Shown here one piece after another: positions 1 through 8,052 of a stretch of DNA of 64,000 nucleotides. A program made the position numbers and the translations under genes. The DNA comes from Hymenobacter sp. APR13 (GTDB taxonomy: Bacteria > Bacteroidota > Bacteroidia > Cytophagales > Hymenobacteraceae), in the NCBI RefSeq assembly GCF_000737515.1, contig NZ_CP006587.1:4087001-4151000 (forward strand), read 5' to 3'. Below the pieces are notes generated by a model that was not told where the DNA came from, searched no databases, and worked only from the letters and a program-made list of their open reading frames with translations. The first letter of the stretch is position 1. The number at the start of each line of letters is the position of its first letter.

Positions 1-250
1 GATGAAGTGAAGAGGTGATGGGGTGATGAGGTGAAACGTCAGGCCGTCATTCCGAGCACAGCGAGGAATCTCGCGTGCTGACGTGGGCCTCACCCCCGGC
101 CCCCTCTCCCGTGGAGAGGGGGAGCCCGCTTCCCAGTGATTACCAAGCTGGCGAGATTCCTCGCAAGCTCGGAATGACGTTCTTTCTTTACCTGTCACCT
201 GTCACCTGTCACCTGTCACCTGTCACCTGTCACCTGTCACCTCATCACAA
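1..250. repeat. Nested palindromic intergenic repeat with heptamer tandem array
   Basis: No gene is visible here. The stretch is built as nested inverted repeats. The outer arms are 23-34 and 237-248 (GTGATGAGGTGA and its complement), followed inwards by 45-57/167-179 (CGTCATTCCGAGC) and 61-74/151-164 (GCGAGGAATCTCGC). A central hairpin at about 99-122 has CCCCTCTCC-type arms. Between the inner and outer right arms lie seven perfect CCTGTCA units (191-239). The sensor kinase ATG follows directly at 257, so its ribosome-binding site and promoter must lie in or before this repeat. A related element with a changed word (CGTCATGC/GAAGCATCTCGC) is at 39560-39682. Confidence 0.8.
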
Positions 251-256
251 ACAAAA

Positions 257-1639
257 ATGCCCTTCACCTTCAAAAACCGGATTGCGCTGCACTACATACT
301 GGCTACGGCGGCGCTGGTGGCGGTGGTGTATGGCATGGTGTATGGCGTGGTGAAAAATCAGGTGTATGCAGAGCTGGATGGCAGCCTGCGCTTTGAGGTG
401 GCCAAGCACATGCGGGAGCTGGTGGTGGAGGGTGGCCGGATGCGGTTTGCCCGCAAGCAGGAGTGGCAGGAGCGGGAGCACCGCGAAGTGCAGGTGAATC
501 CGGTGTTTATTCAGGTGGCCGACCTGCAGGGCCGCGCCACGGACCGCTCGCCCAACCTCAACAGCGCCCGCCTGGAGTTCGACCCGGCCGCCGACGGCCA
601 CGTGCCGCTGAACGCGCAGCTGCGCGGGGCGGCCATCCGGCAGCTGCAGGAGCCGGTGCTGCGCAACGGCCGGCCGGTGGGCTATCTGCTGGCCGCCATT
701 TCCTCGGAGTCGGCGCGGCACGTGCTGCAGAGTCTGGAAACGGTGCTGCTGGGCTCATTTCCGGTGGTGCTGCTGGTGCTGTTTGGCATTGCGCGGCTGC
801 TGGCGGGGCGCAGTATTTCGCCCATTGCGGCCATCACGGCCACCACCAACCGCATCACCCAGAGCAACCTGGCCGAGCGCATTGCCCTGCCGCCCCGCCC
901 CGACGAGCTGCACACGCTGGCCTCGGCCATCAACCAACTGCTGGAGCGCATGGAGAAAGCCGTGGTCCGCGAAAAGCAGTTCACGGCCGACGCCTCGCAC
1001 GAGCTGCGCACGCCGCTGGCCGTGCTCAAGGGCACCCTGGAAGTGCTGGTGCGCAAGCCCCGCAGCGCCGCCGAGTACGTCGAGAACATCACGCTCAGCG
1101 TTCAGGAAATAGACCGCCTCACGCACCTCGTAGACCAGCTGCTGCTGCTGGCCCGCTTCGACAGCGCCCCACAGGTTGAGCACCGCCAAGAGCTGCCCGT
1201 GCTCAGCAGCGTGCACGACGTGCTGCACCGCCGCCGCGCCGCCCTGGAGGCCCGCCGCATCCGGGTAGACGTGCAGGACGCCGACACGCCGCCCATCCAC
1301 TCCGACCCCTACCTGGTAGACCTGATTCTGGATAACCTGCTCGACAACGCCGTGAAATACTCGCCGGCCGGCTCCACCATCACGGTAGCGCTGGATGAGG
1401 CCGGCGCCCGCCAGCGCTGCACCATTTCCGATGAGGGCATCGGCATCCGGCCCGAAGACCTGGGCCGCATCTTCGACCCGCTGTACCGCTCCGACGCCCT
1501 GGCGCACAAGGAAATCGGGGGCACCGGGCTGGGCCTGTCCATCGTAGCGCGGGCCTGCGCGCTGCTGGGCATTGAGCTGGCCGTGGCCAGTACGCCGGGG
1601 CGCGGCAGCACGTTTACGCTGCTGTTTCCGGCCGGCTGA
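257..1639 (+). CDS. Two-component sensor histidine kinase
   Basis: Membrane sensor kinase of 460 aa that should autophosphorylate on His and pass phosphate to a response regulator, probably encoded just upstream of the window. An N-terminal membrane segment (about 10-32), a periplasmic sensor region of about 125 residues, and a second membrane segment (about 160-183) are followed by a HAMP-like region. The HisKA H-box has His248 in SHELRTP, the N-box reads DNLLDNAVKYSP, and the G1 and G2 boxes are DEGIGI and GTGLGLSIV. The layout resembles heavy-metal or envelope-stress kinases (CusS/QseC type). The signal sensed cannot be read from the sequence. The start is the first ATG after the upstream repeat. 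Confidence 0.93.
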   Translation: MPFTFKNRIALHYILATAALVAVVYGMVYGVVKNQVYAELDGSLRFEVAKHMRELVVEGGRMRFARKQEWQEREHREVQVNPVFIQVADLQGRATDRSPNLNSARLEFDPAADGHVPLNAQLRGAAIRQLQEPVLRNGRPVGYLLAAISSESARHVLQSLETVLLGSFPVVLLVLFGIARLLAGRSISPIAAITATTNRITQSNLAERIALPPRPDELHTLASAINQLLERMEKAVVREKQFTADASHELRTPLAVLKGTLEVLVRKPRSAAEYVENITLSVQEIDRLTHLVDQLLLLARFDSAPQVEHRQELPVLSSVHDVLHRRRAALEARRIRVDVQDADTPPIHSDPYLVDLILDNLLDNAVKYSPAGSTITVALDEAGARQRCTISDEGIGIRPEDLGRIFDPLYRSDALAHKEIGGTGLGLSIVARACALLGIELAVASTPGRGSTFTLLFPAG

Positions 1640-1667
1640 GCGCGGCGTTGGGGCGGCCTTGGGCTGG

Positions 1668-1698
1668 TTTGTAGTTTGGCGGTAACACTGTAATTTTG
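1668..1698 (+). promoter_or_regulatory. Candidate Bacteroidota promoter
   Basis: TTTG at 1668-1671 and TAATTTTG at 1691-1698 are separated by 19 bp, matching the -33/-7 consensus (TTTG-N19-TAnnTTTG) of Bacteroidota primary sigma factors. It lies 70 bp before the ATG of the TonB-C protein. Confidence 0.5.
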
Positions 1699-1768
1699 GC
1701 TGAGCAGGGGACGCCGGGCCAGTTGGCCGCAACTCCTGCTGTGTCTATTATTATCCAGTATTGCCCGC

Positions 1769-2524
1769 GTGAAACGAATCCTATTTGCCCTGTGGCTGAC
1801 GAGCAGCAGCGCTGCCTATGCCCAGCAGGCCCCGGCCGGCGCCCAAAGTCTTAACGCGTACTTCAGCGCCCAGCCCGGCAACCATAGCAGTGCGGGTTTT
1901 GGCAGTGGTTACCAGCTGCGCACCGATACGGTGGCCGGCCCGAACGGTGGCGGCATCATCCAGCGCTACTACGCCAGCGGGCAGAAGCAGGAAGAGCTGC
2001 CCTGCCAAAACCTTCAGAAGCAAGAGCTGCACGGCACCCAAACCCGCTGGTTTGAAAACGGCCAAGTGCAGGCCGTGGACCATTTCGTAAACGACCAGCG
2101 TCACGGCCAGCTCCTGACCTACTATCCCAACGGGACACTGCGCCGCCGGGAAGAGTATGAGCACGGCCAGTCCGTGAAAGCCGAGTGCTTCGGGCCCGAT
2201 GGTCAGCCGGTGGCCTTTTTCAATTATATCCAGTTCCCGGAATATGCTGGCGGCCTATCTGTGCTGCTGCAAACCATCGGCAGCCGCACCCGCTACCCCA
2301 AGGAAGCGATACGCCACGATGAGCATGGGAAGGTGCTGGTCGATTTTGTGATTGATCGGAACGGCACCGTGCAGCAGGCCCGGGTGCGCCAGCATGTAAG
2401 CCCGCTGCTTGACGCTGAAGCCCTGCGCGTAGTGAACAGCCTCCGCAGCTGGACACCCGGCCGCCTCGACGGAGAGCCGGTAGACGTGTTTTTCACGCTG
2501 CCGGTCACGTTTGCCCTTCGCTGA
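1769..2524 (+). CDS. Secreted TonB C-terminal domain protein with toxin-antitoxin/MORN-like repeats
   Basis: 251 aa with a signal peptide ending near AYAQQ (residue 19-20). Residues about 65-145 carry repeats of the type 'G..TRWFENGQ..' and 'G.LLTYYPNGTLRRREEYEHG', typical of MORN-like variant repeats. The last 90 residues form a TonB_C domain: RYPKEA, then VLVDFVIDRNGTV, DAEAL and RSWTPGRLDGEPV. Classical TonB has an uncleaved N-terminal anchor and a Pro-rich linker. Neither is visible, so this is probably a periplasmic or surface protein that borrows the TonB fold. A paralogue of the same plan is at 58146-58889. The role is unknown. Confidence 0.85.
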   Translation: MKRILFALWLTSSSAAYAQQAPAGAQSLNAYFSAQPGNHSSAGFGSGYQLRTDTVAGPNGGGIIQRYYASGQKQEELPCQNLQKQELHGTQTRWFENGQVQAVDHFVNDQRHGQLLTYYPNGTLRRREEYEHGQSVKAECFGPDGQPVAFFNYIQFPEYAGGLSVLLQTIGSRTRYPKEAIRHDEHGKVLVDFVIDRNGTVQQARVRQHVSPLLDAEALRVVNSLRSWTPGRLDGEPVDVFFTLPVTFALR

Positions 2525-2557
2525 TTTCTTCCGTTTTCTCACCCTCACTGTTACGCT

Positions 2558-3523
2558 ATGCGCATTTCTACTCTTGCTGCGGCCATCCTGCTGGCGGCCG
2601 TTTCCACCACCGCTTCCGGGCAGGCCTTCACCGACCCGGGTGCCTACAACAACGCCATTGTGGCCGAGCAGCTGATCATGCAGAAGAAAAACCTGCGCTA
2701 CATCAGCAAGGCGGCCCACAGCGAAAACGAGCGCAAGATTGAGGCCCGCCGCCAGGATGTGGTGGCCCAGAACAAAGCCTCTCTAACTAAAATCTCGCAC
2801 ATGCCCGGCTACGAGGGCAACACCGAGTTCCGCGACCGGGCCAAAGCCGCGTTTCAGCAGATGCTGGACGTGTATGCCGCCGACTACAAGCAGGTAAACT
2901 CGCTGGCCGCCAGCCGCACGCAGAGCCTGGAAGCCATGCAGCGCTACTTCGACGCCGTGGAAGCCGCCGAGCAGAAGCTGGAAGTGGCCGGCGACAGTGT
3001 GGAAGCCGCGCAGAAACGCTTCGCTGCCCGCTACAAGATGACCATGAGCGAAGACGCTGAGGCCCGCAAGATGAGCGCCGTCATCCGGCAGGTGTCGGAG
3101 GTGAATACCTACCAGCACAAGGTATTTCTGGCGTTCTTCCGGGTGGAAAAGGCCAACGCCAAGCTCACCGACGGCCTCAACGCCCAGAACGCCGCCGACT
3201 TCGAGGCCGCCCGCGTGCTGCTGGCCGCCGAAACCGACAAGGCCCTGGCCGAGCTCAGCGCCGTACCTGCCTTCCGCGGCAAAGACACCCAGTACCGCGA
3301 CGCCACCCGCGACTATGCCAAGTTCTACCTGATCTGGAGCGCCAACCAGTTCAAGAAGATGACCGAGCTGATCGAGAATAAGGACAAGCTCACCAAAGTG
3401 GACGTGGACACCTTCAACGGCTACATCAAGGCCTACAACGCCCAGAACAGCAAGTTGATGGACGCCTACAACCGCGCCGCCAACAACTTCCAGGCCGCCT
3501 ACATCCCGGTCTTCAACGACTAA
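2558..3523 (+). CDS. Secreted helical hypothetical protein
   Basis: 321 aa with a signal peptide (MRISTL...TTASGQA, cleavage near residue 22). The mature part is almost all charged and alanine-rich amphipathic helix, with no cysteine and no catalytic motif. It resembles the LIC11966-type surface protein group found in Bacteroidota, but that assignment is a weak impression. It lies 33 bp after the TonB-C gene and 12 bp before a small membrane protein on the same strand, suggesting a short operon. It is probably periplasmic or surface-attached. Function unknown. Confidence 0.8.
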   Translation: MRISTLAAAILLAAVSTTASGQAFTDPGAYNNAIVAEQLIMQKKNLRYISKAAHSENERKIEARRQDVVAQNKASLTKISHMPGYEGNTEFRDRAKAAFQQMLDVYAADYKQVNSLAASRTQSLEAMQRYFDAVEAAEQKLEVAGDSVEAAQKRFAARYKMTMSEDAEARKMSAVIRQVSEVNTYQHKVFLAFFRVEKANAKLTDGLNAQNAADFEAARVLLAAETDKALAELSAVPAFRGKDTQYRDATRDYAKFYLIWSANQFKKMTELIENKDKLTKVDVDTFNGYIKAYNAQNSKLMDAYNRAANNFQAAYIPVFND

Positions 3524-3535
3524 GCCTGCCGACGT

Positions 3536-3787
3536 ATGAAGCGAGTGCTGGGATATGTATTGATAGGACTGGCAGTGGTATTGGCGCTGGCGGCAGTTGG
3601 CCAGGTTCAGGCGCTGCTGCAAGCTATAGGTGGGGTGTTGTTCATCTTCAGCGGCCGCCTGGATGCGGCTGGCGCCGGCCGGGCAATGGGCCATTTGTTT
3701 TACTGGTTTCTCCATTTCGGGCTGCTGTACTGGCTGTGGCGCCACGGCCGGCAGTGGACGAAAGCTCCGGCAGGGAAGACCGAATAG
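3536..3787 (+). CDS. Small two-helix membrane protein
   Basis: 83 aa with two hydrophobic segments (about 5-25 and 53-68) and a basic C-terminus (WRHGRQWTK). It starts 12 bp after the preceding gene stops and is followed by a strong terminator at 3807, so it is the last gene of that unit. It matches no family I recognise. The reading frame, spacing and terminator support a real gene. Confidence 0.6.
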   Translation: MKRVLGYVLIGLAVVLALAAVGQVQALLQAIGGVLFIFSGRLDAAGAGRAMGHLFYWFLHFGLLYWLWRHGRQWTKAPAGKTE

Positions 3788-3806
3788 CCCCGTCCGGGAT
3801 ATTACC

Positions 3807-3845
3807 GCCGGCACCGACCATCTGGTCGGTGCCGGCGCTTTTTCT
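3807..3845 (+). terminator. Rho-independent terminator
   Basis: A perfect 14-bp stem (3807-3820 with 3823-3836, GCCGGCACCGACCA) with a 2-nt loop is followed by GCTTTTTCT. It ends the 1769-3787 unit just before gatB. Confidence 0.85.
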
Positions 3846-3900
3846 CGGGCAGATAGTTTTAACTTGCGGCCCCGGCGGCCAACCCGCCCAATTCCCTCTT

Positions 3901-5358
3901 ATGGACGACAGCATCAAATCCAAATACCAGCCCGTCATCGGCCTCGAAGTACACGCCCAGCTGCTCACGCGCAGCAAGATGTACTCCTCCGACGAAAACG
4001 AGTACGGCGCTTTGCCCAATAACAACCTGAGCGTCATTACGCTGGGGCACCCCGGCACGCTGCCGCGCGTGAACTACTCGGCCGTGGAGTTTGCCATGAA
4101 AATGGGCCTGGCCACCAACTGCCACATCCGCCGCGACAATCTGTTTGCGCGCAAAAACTACTTCTACCCCGACCTTCCCAAGGGCTACCAGATTACGCAG
4201 GACAAAACCCCGATCTGCACCGAAGGCCACGTGGATATCCGTCTGGCCGATGGCTCGGTGAAGAAAATCGGCATCACCCGCATCCACATGGAGGAGGACG
4301 CGGGCAAGAGCATGCACCTGGCCGGCGAGGTGGAAACCCTTGTGGATTTGAACCGGGCCGGCGTGCCGCTCATCGAAATCGTGAGTGAGCCCGACATCCG
4401 GACCGCCGAGGAAGCCTACGCCTACCTGGCCGAAATCAAGAAGCTGGTGGAGTACCTCGGCATCTGCGACGGCAACATGGAGGAGGGTTCTTTGCGCTGC
4501 GACGCCAACATTTCGGTGATGCGCAAAGATGCCACCCAGTTTGGCGTGAAGGTGGAGGTGAAGAACATGAACTCGTTCCGCAACGTGCAGCGGGCCATCG
4601 AGTACGAGATTGAGCGGCAGATTGCGCTGGTAGAAGCCGGCGAAATCATCGACTCCGAAACCCGCGGTTTCGACGCGGCCACTGGCACCACCAACGGCCA
4701 GCGCAGCAAGGAAACCATGAACGACTACCGGTACTTCCCGGAGCCTGACCTGCCGCCGGTTATCATTTCCGACGAGTGGCTGCACCGCGTGCAGAGCGAG
4801 CTGCCGGCCCTGCCGGCGCAGCTCTACGCCCGCTTCACCGGCGAGCTGGGCCTTTCGGATTACGATGCCACGGTGCTCACGGCCGAAAAGGAAGTGGCGC
4901 TCTATTTCGATGCCCTGACCCGCCTGACGCCCAACGCCAAAGCCGCCGCCAACTGGGTAACCGGCCCGGTGAAAGCCTACCTCAACGAGCGCGCCCTCAC
5001 CCTCGACCAGTTCCCGCTCAGCCCGCAGCACCTGGCCGACATCATCCAGCTCATCGACGACAACAAGGTGGGCCACTCGGTAGCCAGCAAGCAGCTGTTC
5101 CCGTTCCTGCTCGACAACCCCACGCACACCGCCGCCGCCGCCGCCGAGGCCCAGGGCCTGCTCCAGCAGTCGGATTCCGGCGCGCTGGAAGCCATGATTC
5201 AGCAGGTGCTCGACGCCAACCCGGCCAAGGTGGCCGAGTACCGCGCCGGCAAGAAGAGCCTCACGGGTATGTTCATGGGCGAGCTTATGAAGCTCACCGG
5301 CGGCAAAGCCGACCCCAAAATGGCCAACCAGCTGTTGCGCCAGAAACTTGACGCCTAA
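3901..5358 (+). CDS. gatB: Asp-tRNA(Asn)/Glu-tRNA(Gln) amidotransferase subunit B
   Basis: 485 aa. GatB is the tRNA-binding kinase subunit of GatCAB, which converts Glu-tRNA(Gln) to Gln-tRNA(Gln), and sometimes Asp-tRNA(Asn) to Asn-tRNA(Asn). The start YQPVIGLEVHAQL, the conserved HPGTLP, GSLRCDANIS, KNMNSFR and DYRYFPEPDLPP are all diagnostic. The C-terminal YqeY-like tail ends in MFMGELMKLTGGKADPK. The reading frame is open back to 3736, but the ATG at 3901 gives the normal GatB N-terminus and avoids the terminator at 3807-3845. GatA and GatC are not in the window. A terminator follows at 5388. Confidence 0.97.
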   Translation: MDDSIKSKYQPVIGLEVHAQLLTRSKMYSSDENEYGALPNNNLSVITLGHPGTLPRVNYSAVEFAMKMGLATNCHIRRDNLFARKNYFYPDLPKGYQITQDKTPICTEGHVDIRLADGSVKKIGITRIHMEEDAGKSMHLAGEVETLVDLNRAGVPLIEIVSEPDIRTAEEAYAYLAEIKKLVEYLGICDGNMEEGSLRCDANISVMRKDATQFGVKVEVKNMNSFRNVQRAIEYEIERQIALVEAGEIIDSETRGFDAATGTTNGQRSKETMNDYRYFPEPDLPPVIISDEWLHRVQSELPALPAQLYARFTGELGLSDYDATVLTAEKEVALYFDALTRLTPNAKAAANWVTGPVKAYLNERALTLDQFPLSPQHLADIIQLIDDNKVGHSVASKQLFPFLLDNPTHTAAAAAEAQGLLQQSDSGALEAMIQQVLDANPAKVAEYRAGKKSLTGMFMGELMKLTGGKADPKMANQLLRQKLDA

Positions 5359-5387
5359 GCCTGGCTAAATCCGGTGCACATGCAACG

Positions 5388-5428
5388 CAACCCCTATCAA
5401 TTGACTCAATTGATAGGGGTTGTTTTTT
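5388..5428 (+). terminator. gatB rho-independent terminator
   Basis: CCCCTATCAATTGA (5391-5404) pairs with its exact complement at 5406-5419, extended by flanking AA/TT, and is followed by a T-rich tract (TTGTTTTTT). It also shows that the next gene cannot start at the upstream in-frame ATGs. Confidence 0.85.
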
Positions 5429-5451
5429 ACTTGGTCCGATTCTTATCCCAG

Positions 5452-6579
5452 ATGCAGTATTTTATCCGATTAATGGCGCTGGCTTCCCTGGTGGCAGCGT
5501 CTACTGAAGCCGTTGCGCAGGCGCCCCGCCGCCCGGCTCCTAACTACCAAGTGCGTGGCCAACTCACCAATGCCCCGGCTGGTACCAAGGTATTTCTGAC
5601 CGATAACAGCGCCGGCCGGCCCGGACCGATAGACTCGGCCCGAACCGATGCGAAAGGCCGTTTCCAGCTGCGAGGCACGGTGGCGGACCCGGGCGTGTAC
5701 AGTCTGCGGGTAGCCGGCCAGCGCTGGACAACTGACGTGGCCCTGGCGCCCAACAGCCGCCTGCAGCTGCGCGCCGACGCCACCCAGCTCCGGCGCACCA
5801 GCGACATTACGGGCACCCCGGAAGCCACCACGCTGGCCCGCATGAACCAGGAGCAGTTCCGGTTGATGTCCCATATCGACACCCTGGTCCAGCGGCGCTC
5901 CACCACCACCGACACGGCCGCGTTGCGCCGCATTGAGCAGGAGTGGGATGCCACCTTTGCGGCGTTTCGGGCGGCCGCCCGGCGCGTGGCCGGGCAGGCG
6001 TCGTACGTGGCGCCCTACGTGGCCGCGACGCTGCTCAGCGGCACCGAGGAGCCGGCCGAGCTGGCCTTCCTGGATTCGGCTACCACCCGCTACGTGCGGC
6101 AGTGGCCAGCGTCGCTCCACACGCAGCAGCTACAACGCTACCAGCGCATGCGCCAGGCCACGGCCCTTGGCCAGCTGGCGCCGGCTATGCAGCTGCCCAC
6201 GCCCGAGGGCCCGCCTTTGGCCCTGAGCAGTCTGCGCGGCAAGTACGTTTTGGTTGACTTCTGGGCTAGCTGGTGCTCTCCCTGCCGGCAGGAAAATCCC
6301 GAACTGGTTCGCACGTACCAGCGGTTCAAAAGCAAAGGATTTGAAATCTACGGCGTGTCGGCCGACAGCAAGAAAGACGCGTGGCTGGCTGCCATTCAGA
6401 AAGATGGCCTGCCGTGGCCGCAGGTGCGCGACGAGCCCTCCGACACCAGCGTGGCCAGCACTGTGTACAACATCTACAAATTCCCTTCGTCGTTTTTGCT
6501 TGACCCGCAGGGCCGCATTATTGCCAAAGACCTGCGCGGCGAAGACCTAGCCAAAAAGCTGGCGGAACTGCTGCCCTAG
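5452..6579 (+). CDS. TlpA-like thioredoxin with N-terminal DUF4369-like domain
   Basis: A periplasmic thiol-disulfide oxidoreductase of about 375 aa. A signal peptide (MQYFIRLMALAS...AVAQ) leads to a beta-rich DUF4369-like domain (YQVRGQLTNAPAGTKVFL), a helical linker, and an AhpC/TSA-TlpA domain with active site WASWCSPC, FEIYGVSADS, and the cis-Pro region KFPSSFLLDPQGR. The frame is open back to 5374, but those starts lie inside or before the gatB terminator, so ATG 5452 (or 5473) is chosen. Its neighbour at 6805 is a paralogue with the same plan. The substrate is unknown. Confidence 0.9.
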   Translation: MQYFIRLMALASLVAASTEAVAQAPRRPAPNYQVRGQLTNAPAGTKVFLTDNSAGRPGPIDSARTDAKGRFQLRGTVADPGVYSLRVAGQRWTTDVALAPNSRLQLRADATQLRRTSDITGTPEATTLARMNQEQFRLMSHIDTLVQRRSTTTDTAALRRIEQEWDATFAAFRAAARRVAGQASYVAPYVAATLLSGTEEPAELAFLDSATTRYVRQWPASLHTQQLQRYQRMRQATALGQLAPAMQLPTPEGPPLALSSLRGKYVLVDFWASWCSPCRQENPELVRTYQRFKSKGFEIYGVSADSKKDAWLAAIQKDGLPWPQVRDEPSDTSVASTVYNIYKFPSSFLLDPQGRIIAKDLRGEDLAKKLAELLP

Positions 6580-6629
6580 GTGTCCCAGCATCGCCAGAGC
6601 AGCGGCGCGCCAGATAGTGTGCAGTTAAG

Positions 6630-6683
6630 CGGCCGGGGTTTCCGGGTTTCCTGAAGCTTTGGGAAACCCGGAAACCCCGGCCG
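6630..6683. repeat. Long perfect hairpin, possible terminator
   Basis: A 22-bp perfect inverted repeat (6630-6651 with 6662-6683, starting CGGCCGGGGTTTCC) surrounds a 10-nt loop. It lies between the two TlpA paralogues. There is no T-run after it (CTGTTGT), so it is either an imperfect terminator or an RNA-stabilising hairpin. Confidence 0.7.
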
Positions 6684-6804
6684 CTGTTGTGGGCCTCAAC
6701 CAGCCGGGCTTTTCCCAAATCCGGCTGAAAGTGGCAACTTGCGGCGGCTTTGGCTGTCCTTTGCCTACCTAACTGCCGGCACGAGGCCGGTTTTTCTTCT
6801 GAAT

Positions 6805-7947
6805 ATGTTGAAAATGAAGAGTCTGCTGATTGTTGGCGCTGTGCTGGGCATGGCCAATGCCTGCACCAAAAACACGCCGCCCACCGCCGGCACCACCGAC
6901 GGCGCCGGCTACCAGCTGAGCGGCCAGCTCACCAACGCCCCGGCCGGCACCAAGCTCTACCTGGCCGAGCTGGGTGACACCCAGTTCATCTCGCGCGACA
7001 CCGCCACTCTCGACGACAAAGGCAATTTCCGCTTCACGGGCACTGTGCCCGAGCCCGGCCTCTACCAGGTGAAAACCACCGACCAGAGCCAGGTGCTGCT
7101 GGCCCTGAGCAACGGCAGCAGCATAGAGATGTCCGGCGACGCCCAGAAGCTGGCCGAAACCTACACCGTGAAAGGCTCCAAAGACTCGGAGCTGCTGCAG
7201 CAGCTCAACCGCACCATGCAGCAGTCGAAGGGGCAGATGAGCCAGCTGGAGGCGCGCTACAACCAGAACGCCGCCGCCAACCGCACCGACTCGATGCAGG
7301 CCATCGAGAAGATGTTTTACGACGCGCAGGCCCGCAGCACCAAAAGCATCAAGGCGCTGGTGCAGCAAAACCCCAAGTCGGTGGTTTCGGCCTTCGTGGT
7401 GGCCAACCTGATCAACCCTGAGGAGCAGTTCGGCTTCGTGGACTCCATGACCACGCAGTTCAAAACCACGCTGCCCGACTCGCGCTATACCAAAGCGCTG
7501 GTGGCCAAAGTGGAGCCCATGCGCAGCACGGCCGTCGGTGCCGCCGCCCCCGAAATCAGCCTGCTGGCGCCCGATGGCAAGCCGCTGCCGCTGAGCAGCC
7601 TGCGCGGCAAGTACGTGCTGATTGACTTCTGGGCCAGCTGGTGCGGCCCCTGCCGCCGCGAAAACCCCAACGTGGTGCGCGCCTATAACAAGTACAAGGG
7701 CAAAGGCTTCGAAATCTACGGCGTGAGCTTCGACCAGGACCGCGGCAAGTGGCTGAAGGCCATCGAAGCCGACGGCCTCACCTGGAAGCACGTTTCGGAC
7801 CTGAAAGGCTGGGAGTCGGCCGCTGGCCAGACCTACAGCATCAAGTCCATTCCGGCCTCGGTGCTGCTCGACCCGCAGGGCCGCATCATCGGCAAAAACC
7901 TGCGCGGCGAAGCCCTGGAAGCCAAGCTGGCCTCGGTGCTGAAGTAG
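6805..7947 (+). CDS. TlpA-like thioredoxin lipoprotein with DUF4369-like domain
   Basis: 380 aa. The N-terminus (MLKMKSLLIVGAVLGMANAC) looks like a lipoprotein signal with Cys20, though the lipobox (ANAC) is weak. A DUF4369-like domain (YQLSGQLTNAPAGTKLYL) and a helical linker precede a TlpA domain with active site WASWCGPC, FEIYGVSFD and SIPASVLLDPQGR. It is a close paralogue of the 5452 gene, sharing near-identical segments such as SSLRGKYVL, so the pair probably arose by tandem duplication. The lipid anchor suggests an inner- or outer-membrane site, while the first copy is soluble. The frame is open back to 6739, but only ATG 6805 or 6814 gives an export signal. Confidence 0.9.
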   Translation: MLKMKSLLIVGAVLGMANACTKNTPPTAGTTDGAGYQLSGQLTNAPAGTKLYLAELGDTQFISRDTATLDDKGNFRFTGTVPEPGLYQVKTTDQSQVLLALSNGSSIEMSGDAQKLAETYTVKGSKDSELLQQLNRTMQQSKGQMSQLEARYNQNAAANRTDSMQAIEKMFYDAQARSTKSIKALVQQNPKSVVSAFVVANLINPEEQFGFVDSMTTQFKTTLPDSRYTKALVAKVEPMRSTAVGAAAPEISLLAPDGKPLPLSSLRGKYVLIDFWASWCGPCRRENPNVVRAYNKYKGKGFEIYGVSFDQDRGKWLKAIEADGLTWKHVSDLKGWESAAGQTYSIKSIPASVLLDPQGRIIGKNLRGEALEAKLASVLK

Positions 7948-8012
7948 TGGCCTGGGGTCTTGGATGAGCTTATCATCCTTTCCACCCACCTTCTACTTCT
8001 CTCAATCAATTA

Positions 8013-8052
8013 CAACAAAAACGGCTCGTCAGATGACGAGCCGTTTTTGTTG
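8013..8052. terminator. Bidirectional rho-independent terminator
   Basis: A perfect 19-bp stem (8013-8031 with 8034-8052) contains AACGGCTCGTCA and has A-rich and T-rich ends on both sides. It serves the plus-strand TlpA gene and the convergent minus-strand gene. The uninterrupted minus-strand frame runs into it (stop at 8029-8031), which argues for a frameshift upstream. Confidence 0.85.

Noticed and set aside
191..239. CRISPR array at the heptamer repeat
   Set aside because: Units are 7 bp and directly adjacent with no spacers, so it is a simple tandem repeat.
755..1732. Long minus-strand open frame opposite the sensor kinase
   Set aside because: Frame shadow of a GC-rich gene; the plus frame has complete kinase motifs, and the minus translation is low-complexity Ala/Arg/Gln/Gly.
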